From Acidobacteriota bacterium (GTDB lineage Bacteria; Acidobacteriota; Terriglobia; Bryobacterales; Bryobacteraceae), in contig JAPKYX010000088.1 in assembly GCA_026394075.1 (NCBI GenBank), positions 1-39,017 on the forward strand: DNA of 39,017 nucleotides, in the 5' to 3' direction. The position numbers and the translations under genes are program-made. Below the pieces are notes generated by a model. That model was not told the origin of the DNA and ran no database searches. It worked only from the letters and a program-made list of their open reading frames with translations. Numbering within the stretch: position 1 is the stretch's first letter; every line of letters begins with the position of its first letter. Below, piece after piece: positions 1 to 9,936 of the stretch.

Positions 1-60
1 CCGGACGCAATGCCACCCCGAGGCAGTGTTGACGGGTCCGGACCTGTGCTTTGATACGAG

Positions 61-1401
61 TTGGGCCAACTGAACCTCTCCTGGGACAATCCGCAGCGCA
101 CCTACAGTGTCAGCGACTTTACGGACCGCGTGACGCAACTGCTGCTGAACGAATTCCCGGACGTCTGGATCTCGGGCGAGATTTCCGGGGTCCGGCAGGC
201 GGCCAGTGGGCACTGGTACTTCACGCTGAAGGACGAGAACGCGCAGCTGAAGTGTGCCTGCTTCAAGATGTCTGCTCTGCGGCTGCGGGTGAAACCCACC
301 GAAGGCATGGCCGTGCTGGCGCGAGGCCGGGTGGAGGTCTATGCCGCGCGAGGTGAGTATCAGCTGATCGTTGATGCGCTGGAGCCGCGCGGGCTGGGCG
401 CGTTGCAGGCGGCGTTTGAAGCGTTGAAGAAGAAGCTGGCGCGGGAAGGTCTGTTTGACCCGGCGCGCCGCCGCCCTCTGCCCGACTATCCGCAGCGGAT
501 CGGTATTGTCACTTCGCCCACCGGCGCCGCGATCCAGGACCTGATCAACATCTTGAGCCGCCGCGCACCGGGTGTGGCCATCCGGCTCTATCCGGCTTTG
601 GTGCAGGGCGAAGGCTCGACTGAGCAGGTGTGCCGGGGGATCGACTACTTTGCCGATAGTGGCTGGGCGGAAGTGATCATCGTGGGCCGGGGCGGGGGAT
701 CGCTGGAGGATCTGTGGACCTTTAATGAAGAGGCGGTGGCCCGCGCCATCGCCGCGTCTCCGGTGCCAGTGGTTTCAGCTGTGGGTCACGAGACGGATTT
801 CACGATTGCTGATTTCGTGGCAGACTTGCGGGCTCCGACACCGTCAGCCGCCGCCGAGATCGTTACGCAGCAGTGGGCGGCGCTGCCGGAGCGGTTACGC
901 CGCGACACGATTCGTCTGGAACGCGGCATGGGCCAAGTGTTGACCCGCGCCGGGGAGCGGTTGAACCGGCAAGTGGCGGGCCGAGCGCGGCTGATGATCC
1001 AACTGCGCTTGAACCGATTGGCGCAACGCATGGACGACCTGGATTCCCGCCTTCGTCGCGGTGACCTGCGGCTGAAATTGCAGACCGCGGGCGGACGGCT
1101 GGAGCAGTTTGAGAACCGGGCTGCGGCGCTAGTGAAGGCACAGCTTACCGCCGCCTCAAGCCGACTGGAAGCGGTGAGAACGAATTCGGTGATGGCCATG
1201 CGGGAGATTCTGACCGAGAAGCGTCCACGCTTGGACCAGTTGTCGGCTGGACTCACGCAAATGAACCCATCGCGCGTGCTGGACCGGGGCTACGCCATTG
1301 TGCAAGGACCGGGCGGTGTGGTGGTGAAAAAAGCACCGCCCGCAGGCACGCCACTCAAGGTGCGTGTTGCGGGCGGGGAATTCAGCGCCAATTCAGAATG
1401 A
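61..1401 (+). CDS. xseA: Exodeoxyribonuclease VII large subunit
   Basis: Large subunit of the nuclease that degrades single-stranded DNA to short oligonucleotides together with XseB in the cytoplasm. The 446-residue product has the family's order: an N-terminal OB-fold nucleic-acid domain (about residues 12-110, with the WISGEISG start), then the catalytic domain with the GGGSLEDLWTFNEE and SAVGHETDFTIADFVADLRAPTPSAAAE-type motifs (about 215-270), then a long Arg/Leu-rich helical region and a short C-terminal domain ending in a GYAIV segment. Length is normal. An in-frame stop lies just upstream (52-54), so TTG at 61 is the first available start; no strong Shine-Dalgarno is visible. No xseB follows: the gene ends five bases from the convergent guaB stop. 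Confidence 0.95.
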   Translation: MGQLNLSWDNPQRTYSVSDFTDRVTQLLLNEFPDVWISGEISGVRQAASGHWYFTLKDENAQLKCACFKMSALRLRVKPTEGMAVLARGRVEVYAARGEYQLIVDALEPRGLGALQAAFEALKKKLAREGLFDPARRRPLPDYPQRIGIVTSPTGAAIQDLINILSRRAPGVAIRLYPALVQGEGSTEQVCRGIDYFADSGWAEVIIVGRGGGSLEDLWTFNEEAVARAIAASPVPVVSAVGHETDFTIADFVADLRAPTPSAAAEIVTQQWAALPERLRRDTIRLERGMGQVLTRAGERLNRQVAGRARLMIQLRLNRLAQRMDDLDSRLRRGDLRLKLQTAGGRLEQFENRAAALVKAQLTAASSRLEAVRTNSVMAMREILTEKRPRLDQLSAGLTQMNPSRVLDRGYAIVQGPGGVVVKKAPPAGTPLKVRVAGGEFSANSE

Positions 1402-1406
1402 CGCCC

Positions 1407-2870
<1,464 letters not shown>

Positions 2871-2935
2871 GTGTACCCACCATTGTAGCGGGCTGCGGTT
2901 GGGGCGTCCGTTGGCGTGTGCCAAGTGCGCACTCG

Positions 2936-3586
2936 TTAGAATGTGGTGCGTGGTGTCTTGGCCGCGCGGGTGGCGCTGCTGGTTAACACGTTCCAATGCT
3001 CGGCTAGCGGGCTCCGATTCGCGCGCATCCATTCGCGCGTCGCCGCTGGCATGGAATCCCAACAGAGAGTGTCCTCACGAAGCAGGCGCGCCCGGTCGAG
3101 TTCGCGGACGGCCAACAGTCCGCCGGGCGTATCGACGCCAGCAACTTGCAGCAGGAAGCCCAATCGATTCTGCAGATCTTGAAGTTTGGCTTGACGCACC
3201 ATCGAGCCGAAGTCGAGTTGATCCTCGAATGCCGTCACAAGCCAGGGTAGGGCCTCAACCACGCGCGCGTCAGCGTCCGGTTGGGCGAGGACCGCCATCA
3301 GTAGACCGTCCGGCCGGGGTTTGCGCCTTGCCTTCTCAACGTGAGCAAAGTCCGGATAGCCAAGGCTGCTCAACTGAGCGCGGAAGAGATTGTCCGACGA
3401 GCGTTGATCGAAAGGGAGGGGCTCACCGTGTCCACGGTCGGCCTTCATCCGGTTACGCAGCGCCGCCGTCAAAGGCCGCGCCCCCTTTTCGAGAAGTGAC
3501 AGATAGGGCTGAGACACCCCAAGCAAAGACGCCGCAGCCACCTGCGTTAGCCCGTTTCGCTTTCGCCACCGTAACACGTCCGCCAT
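2936..3586 (-). CDS. XRE-family helix-turn-helix transcriptional regulator
   Basis: Predicted DNA-binding regulator of 216 residues. Residues 1-45 form a Cro/C1-type helix-turn-helix ([23 protein letters not shown]). The rest, about 60-216, is Leu/Arg-rich and predicted helical, with no domain I recognise; it may sense a ligand or partner. The start ATG at 3586 has a GAGG Shine-Dalgarno a few bases upstream. A perfect 12-bp palindrome (TGTAATATTACA) lies 24-35 bases upstream and is the obvious candidate operator. The gene ends 65 bp before guaB on the same strand, so the two may be co-transcribed. XRE proteins with long C-terminal parts are often antitoxins, but no toxin partner is visible next to it. 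Confidence 0.85.
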   Translation of the reverse strand: MADVLRWRKRNGLTQVAAASLLGVSQPYLSLLEKGARPLTAALRNRMKADRGHGEPLPFDQRSSDNLFRAQLSSLGYPDFAHVEKARRKPRPDGLLMAVLAQPDADARVVEALPWLVTAFEDQLDFGSMVRQAKLQDLQNRLGFLLQVAGVDTPGGLLAVRELDRARLLREDTLCWDSMPAATREWMRANRSPLAEHWNVLTSSATRAAKTPRTTF

Positions 3587-3609
3587 ATGGCCTCATTGCA
3601 AGGGTAGCA

Positions 3610-3621
3610 TGTAATATTACA
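3610..3621. promoter_or_regulatory. Perfect palindrome upstream of XRE gene, candidate operator
   Basis: TGTAATATTACA is a perfect 12-bp inverted repeat 24 bp upstream of the XRE start codon, in otherwise GC-rich DNA. It contains a -10-like TAATAT on the minus strand, so a bound repressor would block RNA polymerase. Autoregulation by the adjacent XRE protein is an inference from position and symmetry. Confidence 0.45.
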
Positions 3622-3803
3622 AGCGGAGCGAAGAACGCAGAAGCCCGCCATATTGACGCACTGGGTTGTTTTCAGGGGCAACGCGCGGGGTGGCGAGGGT
3701 TCGCCTAGCAGGAGGCAAGAACCGGGAAGAACGAGAGTGCTGGAGATCGTGTCAGAAGCGCCCTGCCGGACCCGATTGACTCCATCTCCGCCACCATGCA
3801 ACG

Positions 3804-3828
3804 AAAAAAGCGACCCTGGAGGGTCGCT
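3804..3828 (-). terminator. Rho-independent terminator of tRNA-Leu
   Basis: Read on the minus strand, an 8-bp perfect stem (AGCGACCC/GGGTCGCT at 3809-3816 and 3821-3828) with a four-base loop is followed by a run of T residues (the A run at 3804-3809 on the plus strand). It lies 27 bp past the tRNA 3' end, the expected place for its terminator. Confidence 0.85.
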
Positions 3829-3854
3829 CTATCGCTGTAATCTATTGATGTTAT

Positions 3855-3941
3855 TGGTGCGGATGAGAGGACTTGAACCTCCACTCCCTTGCGAGAACTA
3901 GAACCTGAATCTAGCGCGTCTGCCAATTCCGCCACATCCGC
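3855..3941 (-). tRNA. tRNA-Leu (anticodon CAG)
   Basis: An 87-nt class II tRNA on the minus strand. The acceptor stem GCGGATG pairs with CATCCGC; the anticodon stem CTAGA/TCTAG closes a seven-base loop TTCAGGT that gives anticodon CAG, decoding CTG, the dominant Leu codon here. A long variable arm and the T-arm (GGTTCAAGTCC) are present. The 3' ACCA is encoded in the DNA (3855-3858). It appears transcribed alone, with its own terminator downstream. No integrase or att-like duplication is seen beside it. Confidence 0.96.
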
Positions 3942-4041
3942 ATGTGTCGCGGCTCCGAGTGGGGCCGCTGGTGGCAAACTCCTAGTATCGCTGATTTGGG
4001 TTGCGAATGCAACAGCAATGCTCGGGTGGGGGCGGGGCTGG

Positions 4042-4578
4042 TTAACGGGGGGTGAGGCTTAGGAGGGGTTGGGTGGCGGGGGCGCCGCGGTGGTTGAATT
4101 CCAGGTCGCGGCGGTCGGCGGAGTCTTGCTTTACTTTCACTACGTTTACCTGGTCGGCTAATTCCGCCAGCAGGATGCGGTTGGTGAGTTGGAGGTCGGC
4201 GATGCCTTCCGCCCAGGGGATCTCAAGGTAGGCGGCGACGAAGTGGGTGCGGACTTCCAGGCCGACCCAGTGGTGCGGCAGGAGTTTGCCTTGGGGGGTG
4301 CGGAGTTCGAAGTGAGTTTTCAGGTAGTCCTGCACGAGGCGTTCGGCTTCCTTTGGCTTGTCGAGCGTGGTGGCGGGGCCGTGCCGGTCTTTGAGCAGGC
4401 GCTCCAGGTCATCGGCGTGGATCCAGATGATGACCTCAAACTTTTTCTTGGCCGTGATGTAGTCGAGTTGCGCGATGGAGGAGTGGAAGGTGTGGGCCGC
4501 TACGGGGCTGGTGGAGAGGGGTAGGCAGAGACCAGCCAGTGCCATGATCGTTATGGCCTGTTGGGCTATGCGACGCAC
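4042..4578 (-). CDS. DUF6702-like secreted protein
   Basis: Small exported protein of about 178 residues, similar in pattern to the DUF6702 family: a signal peptide followed by HTFHSSIAQLDY and a beta-rich domain with conserved His/Trp positions. Function is unknown; such genes often sit near M1-type peptidases, as here. I chose the GTG at 4578 because it gives a proper signal peptide (MRRIAQQ, hydrophobic core ALAGLCLPL, likely cleavage after SPVAA). The ATG at 4545 would lack the basic n-region, and longer starts (4686, 4815) would run through an interspersed repeat and into the upstream M1 gene. The Shine-Dalgarno is weak. It lies about 145 bp downstream of the M1 peptidase gene on the same strand and may share its transcript. 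Confidence 0.65.
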   Translation of the reverse strand: MRRIAQQAITIMALAGLCLPLSTSPVAAHTFHSSIAQLDYITAKKKFEVIIWIHADDLERLLKDRHGPATTLDKPKEAERLVQDYLKTHFELRTPQGKLLPHHWVGLEVRTHFVAAYLEIPWAEGIADLQLTNRILLAELADQVNVVKVKQDSADRRDLEFNHRGAPATQPLLSLTPR

Positions 4579-4632
4579 GCAGCCGTGGTCCCGAAAGGGG
4601 GCAGGGCGGGCCTGCTGATTGCGGCTGGCGGT

Positions 4633-4665
4633 AGACCGCTCCGTTGCCGTCGCGGCTCGGTATGG
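4633..4665. repeat. Interspersed intergenic repeat, copy 1
   Basis: The stretch agaccgctcc-N6-gtcgcggctcgg-tatgg matches a second copy at 8776-8807, with the same two blocks and a loop of different length and sequence. It lies between two genes. The conserved-arm, variable-loop arrangement in intergenic DNA resembles REP-like small repeats. Confidence 0.55.
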
Positions 4666-4723
4666 GGCAGCGGTTGGTTGACGCATTCGCGCTTCTTCAG
4701 CAGGCCATTTTCGGTTTGGCTCC

Positions 4724-7042
4724 CTATTGTTGGGGGGCACCGGTGGATGGGGCGGCTGGCTTGGGGGCGGCATCCTGCATCGGGTTCTTGGGGCGCGACT
4801 GTTTGAAGAGCTCAAACTGGCGCTTCACGGGACGGCGCGGGAAGTAGTTGTTGGCTAGATCCGTGTCGGCGGTTTCCAGGTGGGGGTCGAGCACGATCTG
4901 CTTGATCTCCTTGGGAGTAATGACCAGTTTGGAGACGGCGGCGTTGTTGCGGCGCCAGATTTCGGCGGGGATGCGCATTTCGTCTTTGGTGCCGTCGGTG
5001 TACTCAAAGGAGAGGATGACGGGCATGACCAGTCCACCGAGATTTTTGAGGTCGAGGAGGTAGAAGTTGTCGCCGTTTTCGAGCAGCTTCTTTTCGGTGT
5101 CATCGAGACCGGCCAGGAACTTCTTGTAGTCGTCCTTGTCCTTGTCGGTGACGGCCGATTCGTCGTAGGAGTTGTAGAAGTCCTTCAAGGCCGGGTTGGC
5201 GTCGAGCAACTTGGGCAGAGACTTGTTGCGCTGGGCGGAGAGCGTTTCCGGCACTTCGTCCTTCAGCCGTTTGCTGACCGGCTTTTCGATCTCGGGATTC
5301 TTGGTGCCCATCCGGTACATCCGGACGTTGTCGATGGAGATGTCGGTACGGTCAGTGGAATAGAACCAGCCACGCCAGAACCAATCGAGATCGACGCCGG
5401 TTGCGTCCTCCATGGTGCGGAAGAAGTCGGCCGGGGTGGGGCGCTTGAACTTCCAGCGGCGGCTGAATTCGCGGAAGGCGAAATCGAACTGCTCGCGGCC
5501 GAGGATGGTTTCGCGCATGATGTTGAGGCCGGTGGCGGTCTTCTGGTAGGCGTTGGCGAACAGGTTTTGCACGGACTCGGAGTTGGTCATGATGGAGTCG
5601 TGCATGGGGCCGGTCATGTAGCCGACGATGTCTTTGGGTTCGGCGTCCTGGGAGGGATAGTTGGCCTCCCACTCCTGCTCGGACAGGTACTGGAGGAAGG
5701 TGTTCATGCCCTCATCCATCCAGGTCCACTGGCGCTCGTCGGAGTTGACGATCATGGGGAAGAAGTTGTGGCCCACTTCGTGGATGATGACGGTGATGAG
5801 GCCGTACTTGGTGCGGGCGGCGTAGGTGCCGTCTTCGAGGGGACGGGGTCCGTTGAAGCAGATCATGGGGTATTCCATGCCGCCGTTGACGACGCCGTTC
5901 ACCGAAATCGCAGTGGGGTAGGGGTAGGCGAACGAGTACTTGCCGTAGACGTTGAGGGTGTGGATGATGGCGGCGGTGGAGTACTTCTCCCAGAGGGGAT
6001 TGCCTTCCTTGGGGTAGAGCGACATGGCCATGACGCGCTTGCCTTCCACCATGTGGCCTTGTGCGTCCCAGATGAACTTGCGGGAGGAAGCGAAGCCGAA
6101 ATCGCGGACGTTTTCGGCGTGGTAGATCCAGGTCTTCTTGCCCTTGGGCTTCGATGATTCAGCCGCTTTGGCTTCGTCGGGCGACACGATCATGACCGGT
6201 GATTTTGCCGTCTCGGCCTGCTTCAGGCGGGCGATCTGGGTGGCGGAGAGAACGTCCTTGGGGTTCTGCAAGACGCCGGTGGCGAGGAGCACGTGGTCAT
6301 CGGGCGTGGTGATGCGGACCTTGTAGTCGCCGAACTCGAGGGTGAATTCGCCGGCACCGAGATACTGTTTGTGCTGCCAGCCTTGGGCGTCATAGTAGGC
6401 GGCCAGGCGCGGGAACCATTGGGCGATGCAGTAGATCCAGTTGCCGTCCTTTTCGAAGAACTCGGCACCGCTGCGGCCGCCCAGTTTCTTGGAGGGGTTG
6501 ATGTTGTACTCCCAGTCGATGCCAAATTCGACGGTGCCGCCGGGTGGCAGGTCACGGGGCAGATCGACACGCATCATGGTGTTTTGGATGGTGTACTTCA
6601 TGCCGTCGCCGCCGGCATTCTTGACGGCTTTGATCTTGTAGCCGCCATCGAAGGTGGGGGCGAACTTGAGCTGTTCGAGCATCCGGTAGGGGAGATTGGT
6701 CAGGTCCGACATGGTCTGGGTGGACCGGGTGATGGAATCGGGCGAGAAGAGGTTCTGGTCCAGCTGGAGCCACAGATAGCTGAGGGTATCGGGCGAGTTG
6801 TTCTTGTAGGTAATCTTTTCGGTGCCGATGATCCGCTGCTTTTCGTCGTCGAGCTCCACTGAGATGACGTAGTCGACCTTTTGCTGCCAGTAACGGTGGC
6901 CGGGCGCGCCGGAGGCGGTGCGGTATTCGTTCGGGGTGGGCAACATGGTGCCCAGTTGGCCAAATTTGTCGGATGAGCCCTTCTGGGTTTGGGCCAGACA
7001 CGGGAGCAGAGTGAGAACGGCAAGGCCGAGCGCGCGAAACAT
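4724..7042 (-). CDS. Secreted M1-family zinc metallopeptidase
   Basis: Predicted exported aminopeptidase-like enzyme of 772 residues that would cleave N-terminal residues from peptides in the periplasm. The N-terminus (MFRALGLAVLTLLPCLAQ) is a signal peptide. Residues about 50-250 match the M1 beta-sheet domain. The active site is complete: the GMEYP variant of the exopeptidase motif at 388-392, HEVGH at 421-425 and the third zinc ligand Glu444 (HExxH-x18-E, in WMDEGMNTF). The C-terminal third is helical and ends in a Pro/Ala-rich tail. The start ATG at 7042 was chosen because it begins the signal peptide; the open frame extends further upstream only as antisense to dnaB. It is divergent from dnaB. 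Substrate is unknown. Confidence 0.9.
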   Translation of the reverse strand: MFRALGLAVLTLLPCLAQTQKGSSDKFGQLGTMLPTPNEYRTASGAPGHRYWQQKVDYVISVELDDEKQRIIGTEKITYKNNSPDTLSYLWLQLDQNLFSPDSITRSTQTMSDLTNLPYRMLEQLKFAPTFDGGYKIKAVKNAGGDGMKYTIQNTMMRVDLPRDLPPGGTVEFGIDWEYNINPSKKLGGRSGAEFFEKDGNWIYCIAQWFPRLAAYYDAQGWQHKQYLGAGEFTLEFGDYKVRITTPDDHVLLATGVLQNPKDVLSATQIARLKQAETAKSPVMIVSPDEAKAAESSKPKGKKTWIYHAENVRDFGFASSRKFIWDAQGHMVEGKRVMAMSLYPKEGNPLWEKYSTAAIIHTLNVYGKYSFAYPYPTAISVNGVVNGGMEYPMICFNGPRPLEDGTYAARTKYGLITVIIHEVGHNFFPMIVNSDERQWTWMDEGMNTFLQYLSEQEWEANYPSQDAEPKDIVGYMTGPMHDSIMTNSESVQNLFANAYQKTATGLNIMRETILGREQFDFAFREFSRRWKFKRPTPADFFRTMEDATGVDLDWFWRGWFYSTDRTDISIDNVRMYRMGTKNPEIEKPVSKRLKDEVPETLSAQRNKSLPKLLDANPALKDFYNSYDESAVTDKDKDDYKKFLAGLDDTEKKLLENGDNFYLLDLKNLGGLVMPVILSFEYTDGTKDEMRIPAEIWRRNNAAVSKLVITPKEIKQIVLDPHLETADTDLANNYFPRRPVKRQFELFKQSRPKNPMQDAAPKPAAPSTGAPQQ

Positions 7043-7264
7043 TGTTTCAGGGTAGCGAATCGGAGGCGGTGTCGGCAGCGGGCGGGGGCGGATGGGAAAC
7101 CAAAACATTCCGGTTGTGATTTGTCTGAGGAAGGAATGTGGAAAACGGTCGCCAGGTGATCCAGTGGCGAGACTTTGCTGCGGCTGGCGGTGAGGGGTGG
7201 TTCCCCACAGATAAAGGCTGCTCCGACTTGCGGTAGCCGGACTGTGACCGTAACGTAAGAAACG
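7043..7264. promoter_or_regulatory. Divergent promoter region between M1 peptidase and dnaB
   Basis: This 222-bp gap must hold promoters for both flanking genes. The only structure I see is an inverted repeat, ACATTCC at 7105-7111 and GGAATGT at 7133-7139, separated by 21 bases, about 65-95 bp upstream of the peptidase start. No convincing -35/-10 pair stands out. An operator role for the repeat is speculative. Confidence 0.3.
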
Positions 7265-8638
7265 ATGATGAATGCGTCGGCGACCGGTTATGAGCGTGGC
7301 CTTCCGGCCAATTTGGATGCGGAGCGACTGGTCTTGGGGTCGATTCTGCTGGAGCCGGAGAGTTACGTCTCGGTGGCCGGGCAGTTGCAGGAAGGGGACT
7401 TTTCGCTCGAATCCAACCGCCGGGTTTATCTGGCGATGGGCGAGATCTTTGAGCGGGGCGACCGGGTGGACCGGGTGACGCTGGCCGAGGAGCTGAACAA
7501 AAAGGGACAGCTGGAATCCGTTGGCGGGCTGAGCTATCTGGTCTCGCTGGACGAGGGGTTGCCGCAGATCTATGATCTGGAATCCTACGTCCGGATTGTC
7601 TTGCAGAAGGCGCTGCTGCGGAAGATCATTTTCACCTCGCAGCAGGCGATGGATCGCTGCTTCCTGCAGCAGGAAGACCCGGAGCAGATTCTGGGGGACA
7701 CCGAAGACGCGCTGCTCCGCATATCTGGTGCGTCGTCGCGGGACACGCTGGTTCGGCCGGGGCAGATCATTGACGAGTTTGACGGTGGGTTGGACTCGCT
7801 GCTGGATCCAGGAACGCGATTGAAGGGCGTGTCCACCGGGCTGATCAAGTTTGATGAGATGACGGGTGGATTGCGGGGCGGAGAACTGATTATTCTTGCC
7901 GCGCGCCCCGCGATGGGCAAGACGGCGCTGGCTTTGAATATTGGTCAGCACATTGCCACGAACAAGAAGAACCCGCAGGCGGTGGCGGTGTTTTCCCTCG
8001 AAATGTCGAAGGAGAGCCTGCTGACGCGTATGATCTGCTCGTCGGGACGGGTGGATCAGTCGAAGTTTCGCGCCGGGTTTCTGGGCGTCGAGGAGCGGCG
8101 GCGGCTGATGTCGGCGGCCACCGATCTGGTGGAAGCGCCTTTGTTCATCGATGATTCGGCTGGGGCCAACATCATGGACATGCATGCGAAGCTGCGGCGT
8201 TTGCAGGCGGAGCACGGGCTGGGATTGGTGATTGTCGACTACCTGCAGCTAATGACGGCGCGGGGGCGGCATGAGAACCGGAACCAGGAAGTGAGCTCGC
8301 TGTCGCGCGGATTTAAGCTGCTGTCGAAGGAACTGAATGTGCCGATGCTGGTGCTGAGCCAGTTGAGTCGTGCGACCGAATCCCGGCCGGGGGACCATCG
8401 TCCGCAATTGAGCGATCTGCGCGAATCAGGCTCCATTGAGCAGGATGCCGACATTGTCTGTTTTGTGTTCCGCGAGGAGTACTACAAGCAGGATCGGGAA
8501 GACCTGAAGGGGCAAGCGGAGCTGATCATCGCCAAGCAGCGTAACGGTCCAGTGGGCAAGGTGCCGTTGCTGTTTATGCATCAGTTCACTAAGTTCGAGA
8601 ACCCGATTGATGCGTTTGGCGAAGGGGATGGCAACTAG
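7265..8638 (+). CDS. dnaB: Replicative DNA helicase DnaB
   Basis: Hexameric 5'-3' helicase that unwinds DNA at the replication fork and recruits primase. The 457-residue product has the N-terminal DnaB domain (about 13-115, LPANLDAERLVLGSILLEP), a linker, and the RecA-like ATPase with Walker A AARPAMGKT at 212-220, the FSLEMSKE motif, a Walker B VIVDYLQLM, and the DLRESGSIEQDAD motif with an arginine finger downstream. Length and motif order are normal; no intein is present in the Walker A loop, a frequent insertion site in this family. Two adjacent ATG codons (7265, 7268) could serve as start. It is the chromosomal type and lies far enough from the phage-like cluster to be a host gene. Confidence 0.97.
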   Translation: MMNASATGYERGLPANLDAERLVLGSILLEPESYVSVAGQLQEGDFSLESNRRVYLAMGEIFERGDRVDRVTLAEELNKKGQLESVGGLSYLVSLDEGLPQIYDLESYVRIVLQKALLRKIIFTSQQAMDRCFLQQEDPEQILGDTEDALLRISGASSRDTLVRPGQIIDEFDGGLDSLLDPGTRLKGVSTGLIKFDEMTGGLRGGELIILAARPAMGKTALALNIGQHIATNKKNPQAVAVFSLEMSKESLLTRMICSSGRVDQSKFRAGFLGVEERRRLMSAATDLVEAPLFIDDSAGANIMDMHAKLRRLQAEHGLGLVIVDYLQLMTARGRHENRNQEVSSLSRGFKLLSKELNVPMLVLSQLSRATESRPGDHRPQLSDLRESGSIEQDADIVCFVFREEYYKQDREDLKGQAELIIAKQRNGPVGKVPLLFMHQFTKFENPIDAFGEGDGN

Positions 8639-8775
8639 GGGTACTGGGGGGGCCGATGACGGTCGGATCGGTACTTTTAGTTGGGCCGCTATCGCCGAAT
8701 TAGAAAACAGTCGGGATTCTGGGCTGTTGCAGGATTGCCACCAATAAACCTGGAAGCTGCGGAAAAGGGTTCGGC

Positions 8776-8807
8776 AGACCGCTCCTGCTGGTCGCGGCTC
8801 GGTACGG
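8776..8807. repeat. Interspersed intergenic repeat, copy 2
   Basis: Blocks agaccgctcc and gtcgcggctcgg-tacgg are separated by five bases; the same blocks occur at 4633-4665. This copy lies in the 234-bp gap between the convergent dnaB and ribBA genes, which holds no other recognisable feature. Both copies are in the same orientation and both are intergenic. Confidence 0.55.
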
Positions 8808-8872
8808 CTGCGGCTTTTGTTTGAAGCGCTGGGGATTTTTATGGGCACTCTGTCGGGCTAACTCTTCGGGGA

Positions 8873-9913
8873 CTAGCTGGGGATGGGGACTTGCTCGATT
8901 ATCTCGATGCCGAAGCCTTCCAGGCCGACGACCTTGCGGGGGTGGTTGGTCAGGAGGCGGATGCGGCGGAGGCCGAGGTCTACCAGGATTTGAGCTCCGA
9001 TGCCTGCCTCATGTTGCAGAGGGCGGGGAAGGGACGGTTGCCGGGTCTGGAGGAAGATGAGCGCGCCGGCGCCGGCTGCCGCGATCTGGCTGAGGGCGCC
9101 GCGGACGGTGGGGTCGGCGGAGAGGGCGTTGAGCAGATCGCCGTCACTGCGATGGACGCGGACGAGGGCGTTGTCCCGGGCGGCGGGGTGATCGAGCACT
9201 AGGGCAGTGTGGGTCCGTTGATCGACGGAGCTGAGATAAGAGACGGCTCGGAACTCGCCAAACTCGTTTCGGAGGGTGGATTCGCCGGTTCGTCGGATCA
9301 GGCTTTCGTGGGAGAGACGGTATCTGATTAGATCAGCGACGGAGATGATTTTCAGACCGTGCTGGACGGCGAACTCACGGAGTTGCGGCAGGCGGGCCAT
9401 GGTGCCGTCCGGGTTCATGATCTCGCAGATGACGCCGCCGGGGCGGAGTCCGGACAGGCGGGCGAGGTCCACTGCGGCTTCGGTTTGGCCGGAGCGGACG
9501 AGGACGCCCCCTTCTCGCGCACGGAGGGGGAACATGTGGCCGGGGCGTGCCAGGTCATCGGCGGTCGCTTCGGGCTTCATGGCCGTGAGGATGGTGTGGG
9601 CGCGATCTGAGGCGGAGATGCCGGTGCTGATGCCGAAGCGGGCGTCGACGGAAACGGTGAAGTTGGTGCCGAAGTTGGAGGTGTTGCGCTGGGTGACCAG
9701 GGGGAGGTCGAGCCGGTCGCAGAGGGCGGGGTCGAGGGCCAGGCAGATGAGTCCACGGCCGTGGGTGGCCATGAAGTTGATGGCTTCAGGGGTTATCAGT
9801 TCGGCGGCGAGGGTGAGATCACCTTCATTTTCGCGGTCTTCGTCATCGACGACGATGAGCATCTGGCCTTGGCGGAAGAGCTCGACCGCTTCCGGGATGG
9901 AAGCAAGGGGCAT
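8873..9913 (-). CDS. ribBA: 3,4-dihydroxy-2-butanone 4-phosphate synthase with degenerate GTP cyclohydrolase II domain
   Basis: Riboflavin synthesis enzyme of 346 residues. The N-terminal domain (about 1-200) is a complete RibB: the [11 protein letters not shown] acidic loop, the [12 protein letters not shown] motif and the HTGISASDR-region (here [11 protein letters not shown]), predicting conversion of ribulose 5-phosphate to dihydroxybutanone phosphate. The C-terminal domain (about 205-346) aligns with RibA, keeping [10 protein letters not shown]-like and [12 protein letters not shown] segments. However, the RibA zinc site (normally C-x10-C-x-C after RVHSE) reads [13 protein letters not shown] with no Cys. 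GTP cyclohydrolase II activity is therefore unlikely; the domain may be structural. Start ATG at 9913. It is divergent from the phosphatase gene and convergent with dnaB. Confidence 0.92.
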   Translation of the reverse strand: MPLASIPEAVELFRQGQMLIVVDDEDRENEGDLTLAAELITPEAINFMATHGRGLICLALDPALCDRLDLPLVTQRNTSNFGTNFTVSVDARFGISTGISASDRAHTILTAMKPEATADDLARPGHMFPLRAREGGVLVRSGQTEAAVDLARLSGLRPGGVICEIMNPDGTMARLPQLREFAVQHGLKIISVADLIRYRLSHESLIRRTGESTLRNEFGEFRAVSYLSSVDQRTHTALVLDHPAARDNALVRVHRSDGDLLNALSADPTVRGALSQIAAAGAGALIFLQTRQPSLPRPLQHEAGIGAQILVDLGLRRIRLLTNHPRKVVGLEGFGIEIIEQVPIPS

Positions 9914-9936
9914 GGGGTACTATTCGAGTTTATCGG

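Noticed and set aside
3855-3941. tRNA-Leu as integration site for the phage-like cluster
   Set aside because: The cluster begins about 8.7 kb away, no integrase is present and no duplicated tRNA 3' segment was noticed at the cluster ends.
7043-8215. Long N-terminal extension of the M1 peptidase frame on the minus strand
   Set aside because: It is antisense to dnaB, has Arg/Gln/His-rich composition, and the signal peptide begins at 7042.
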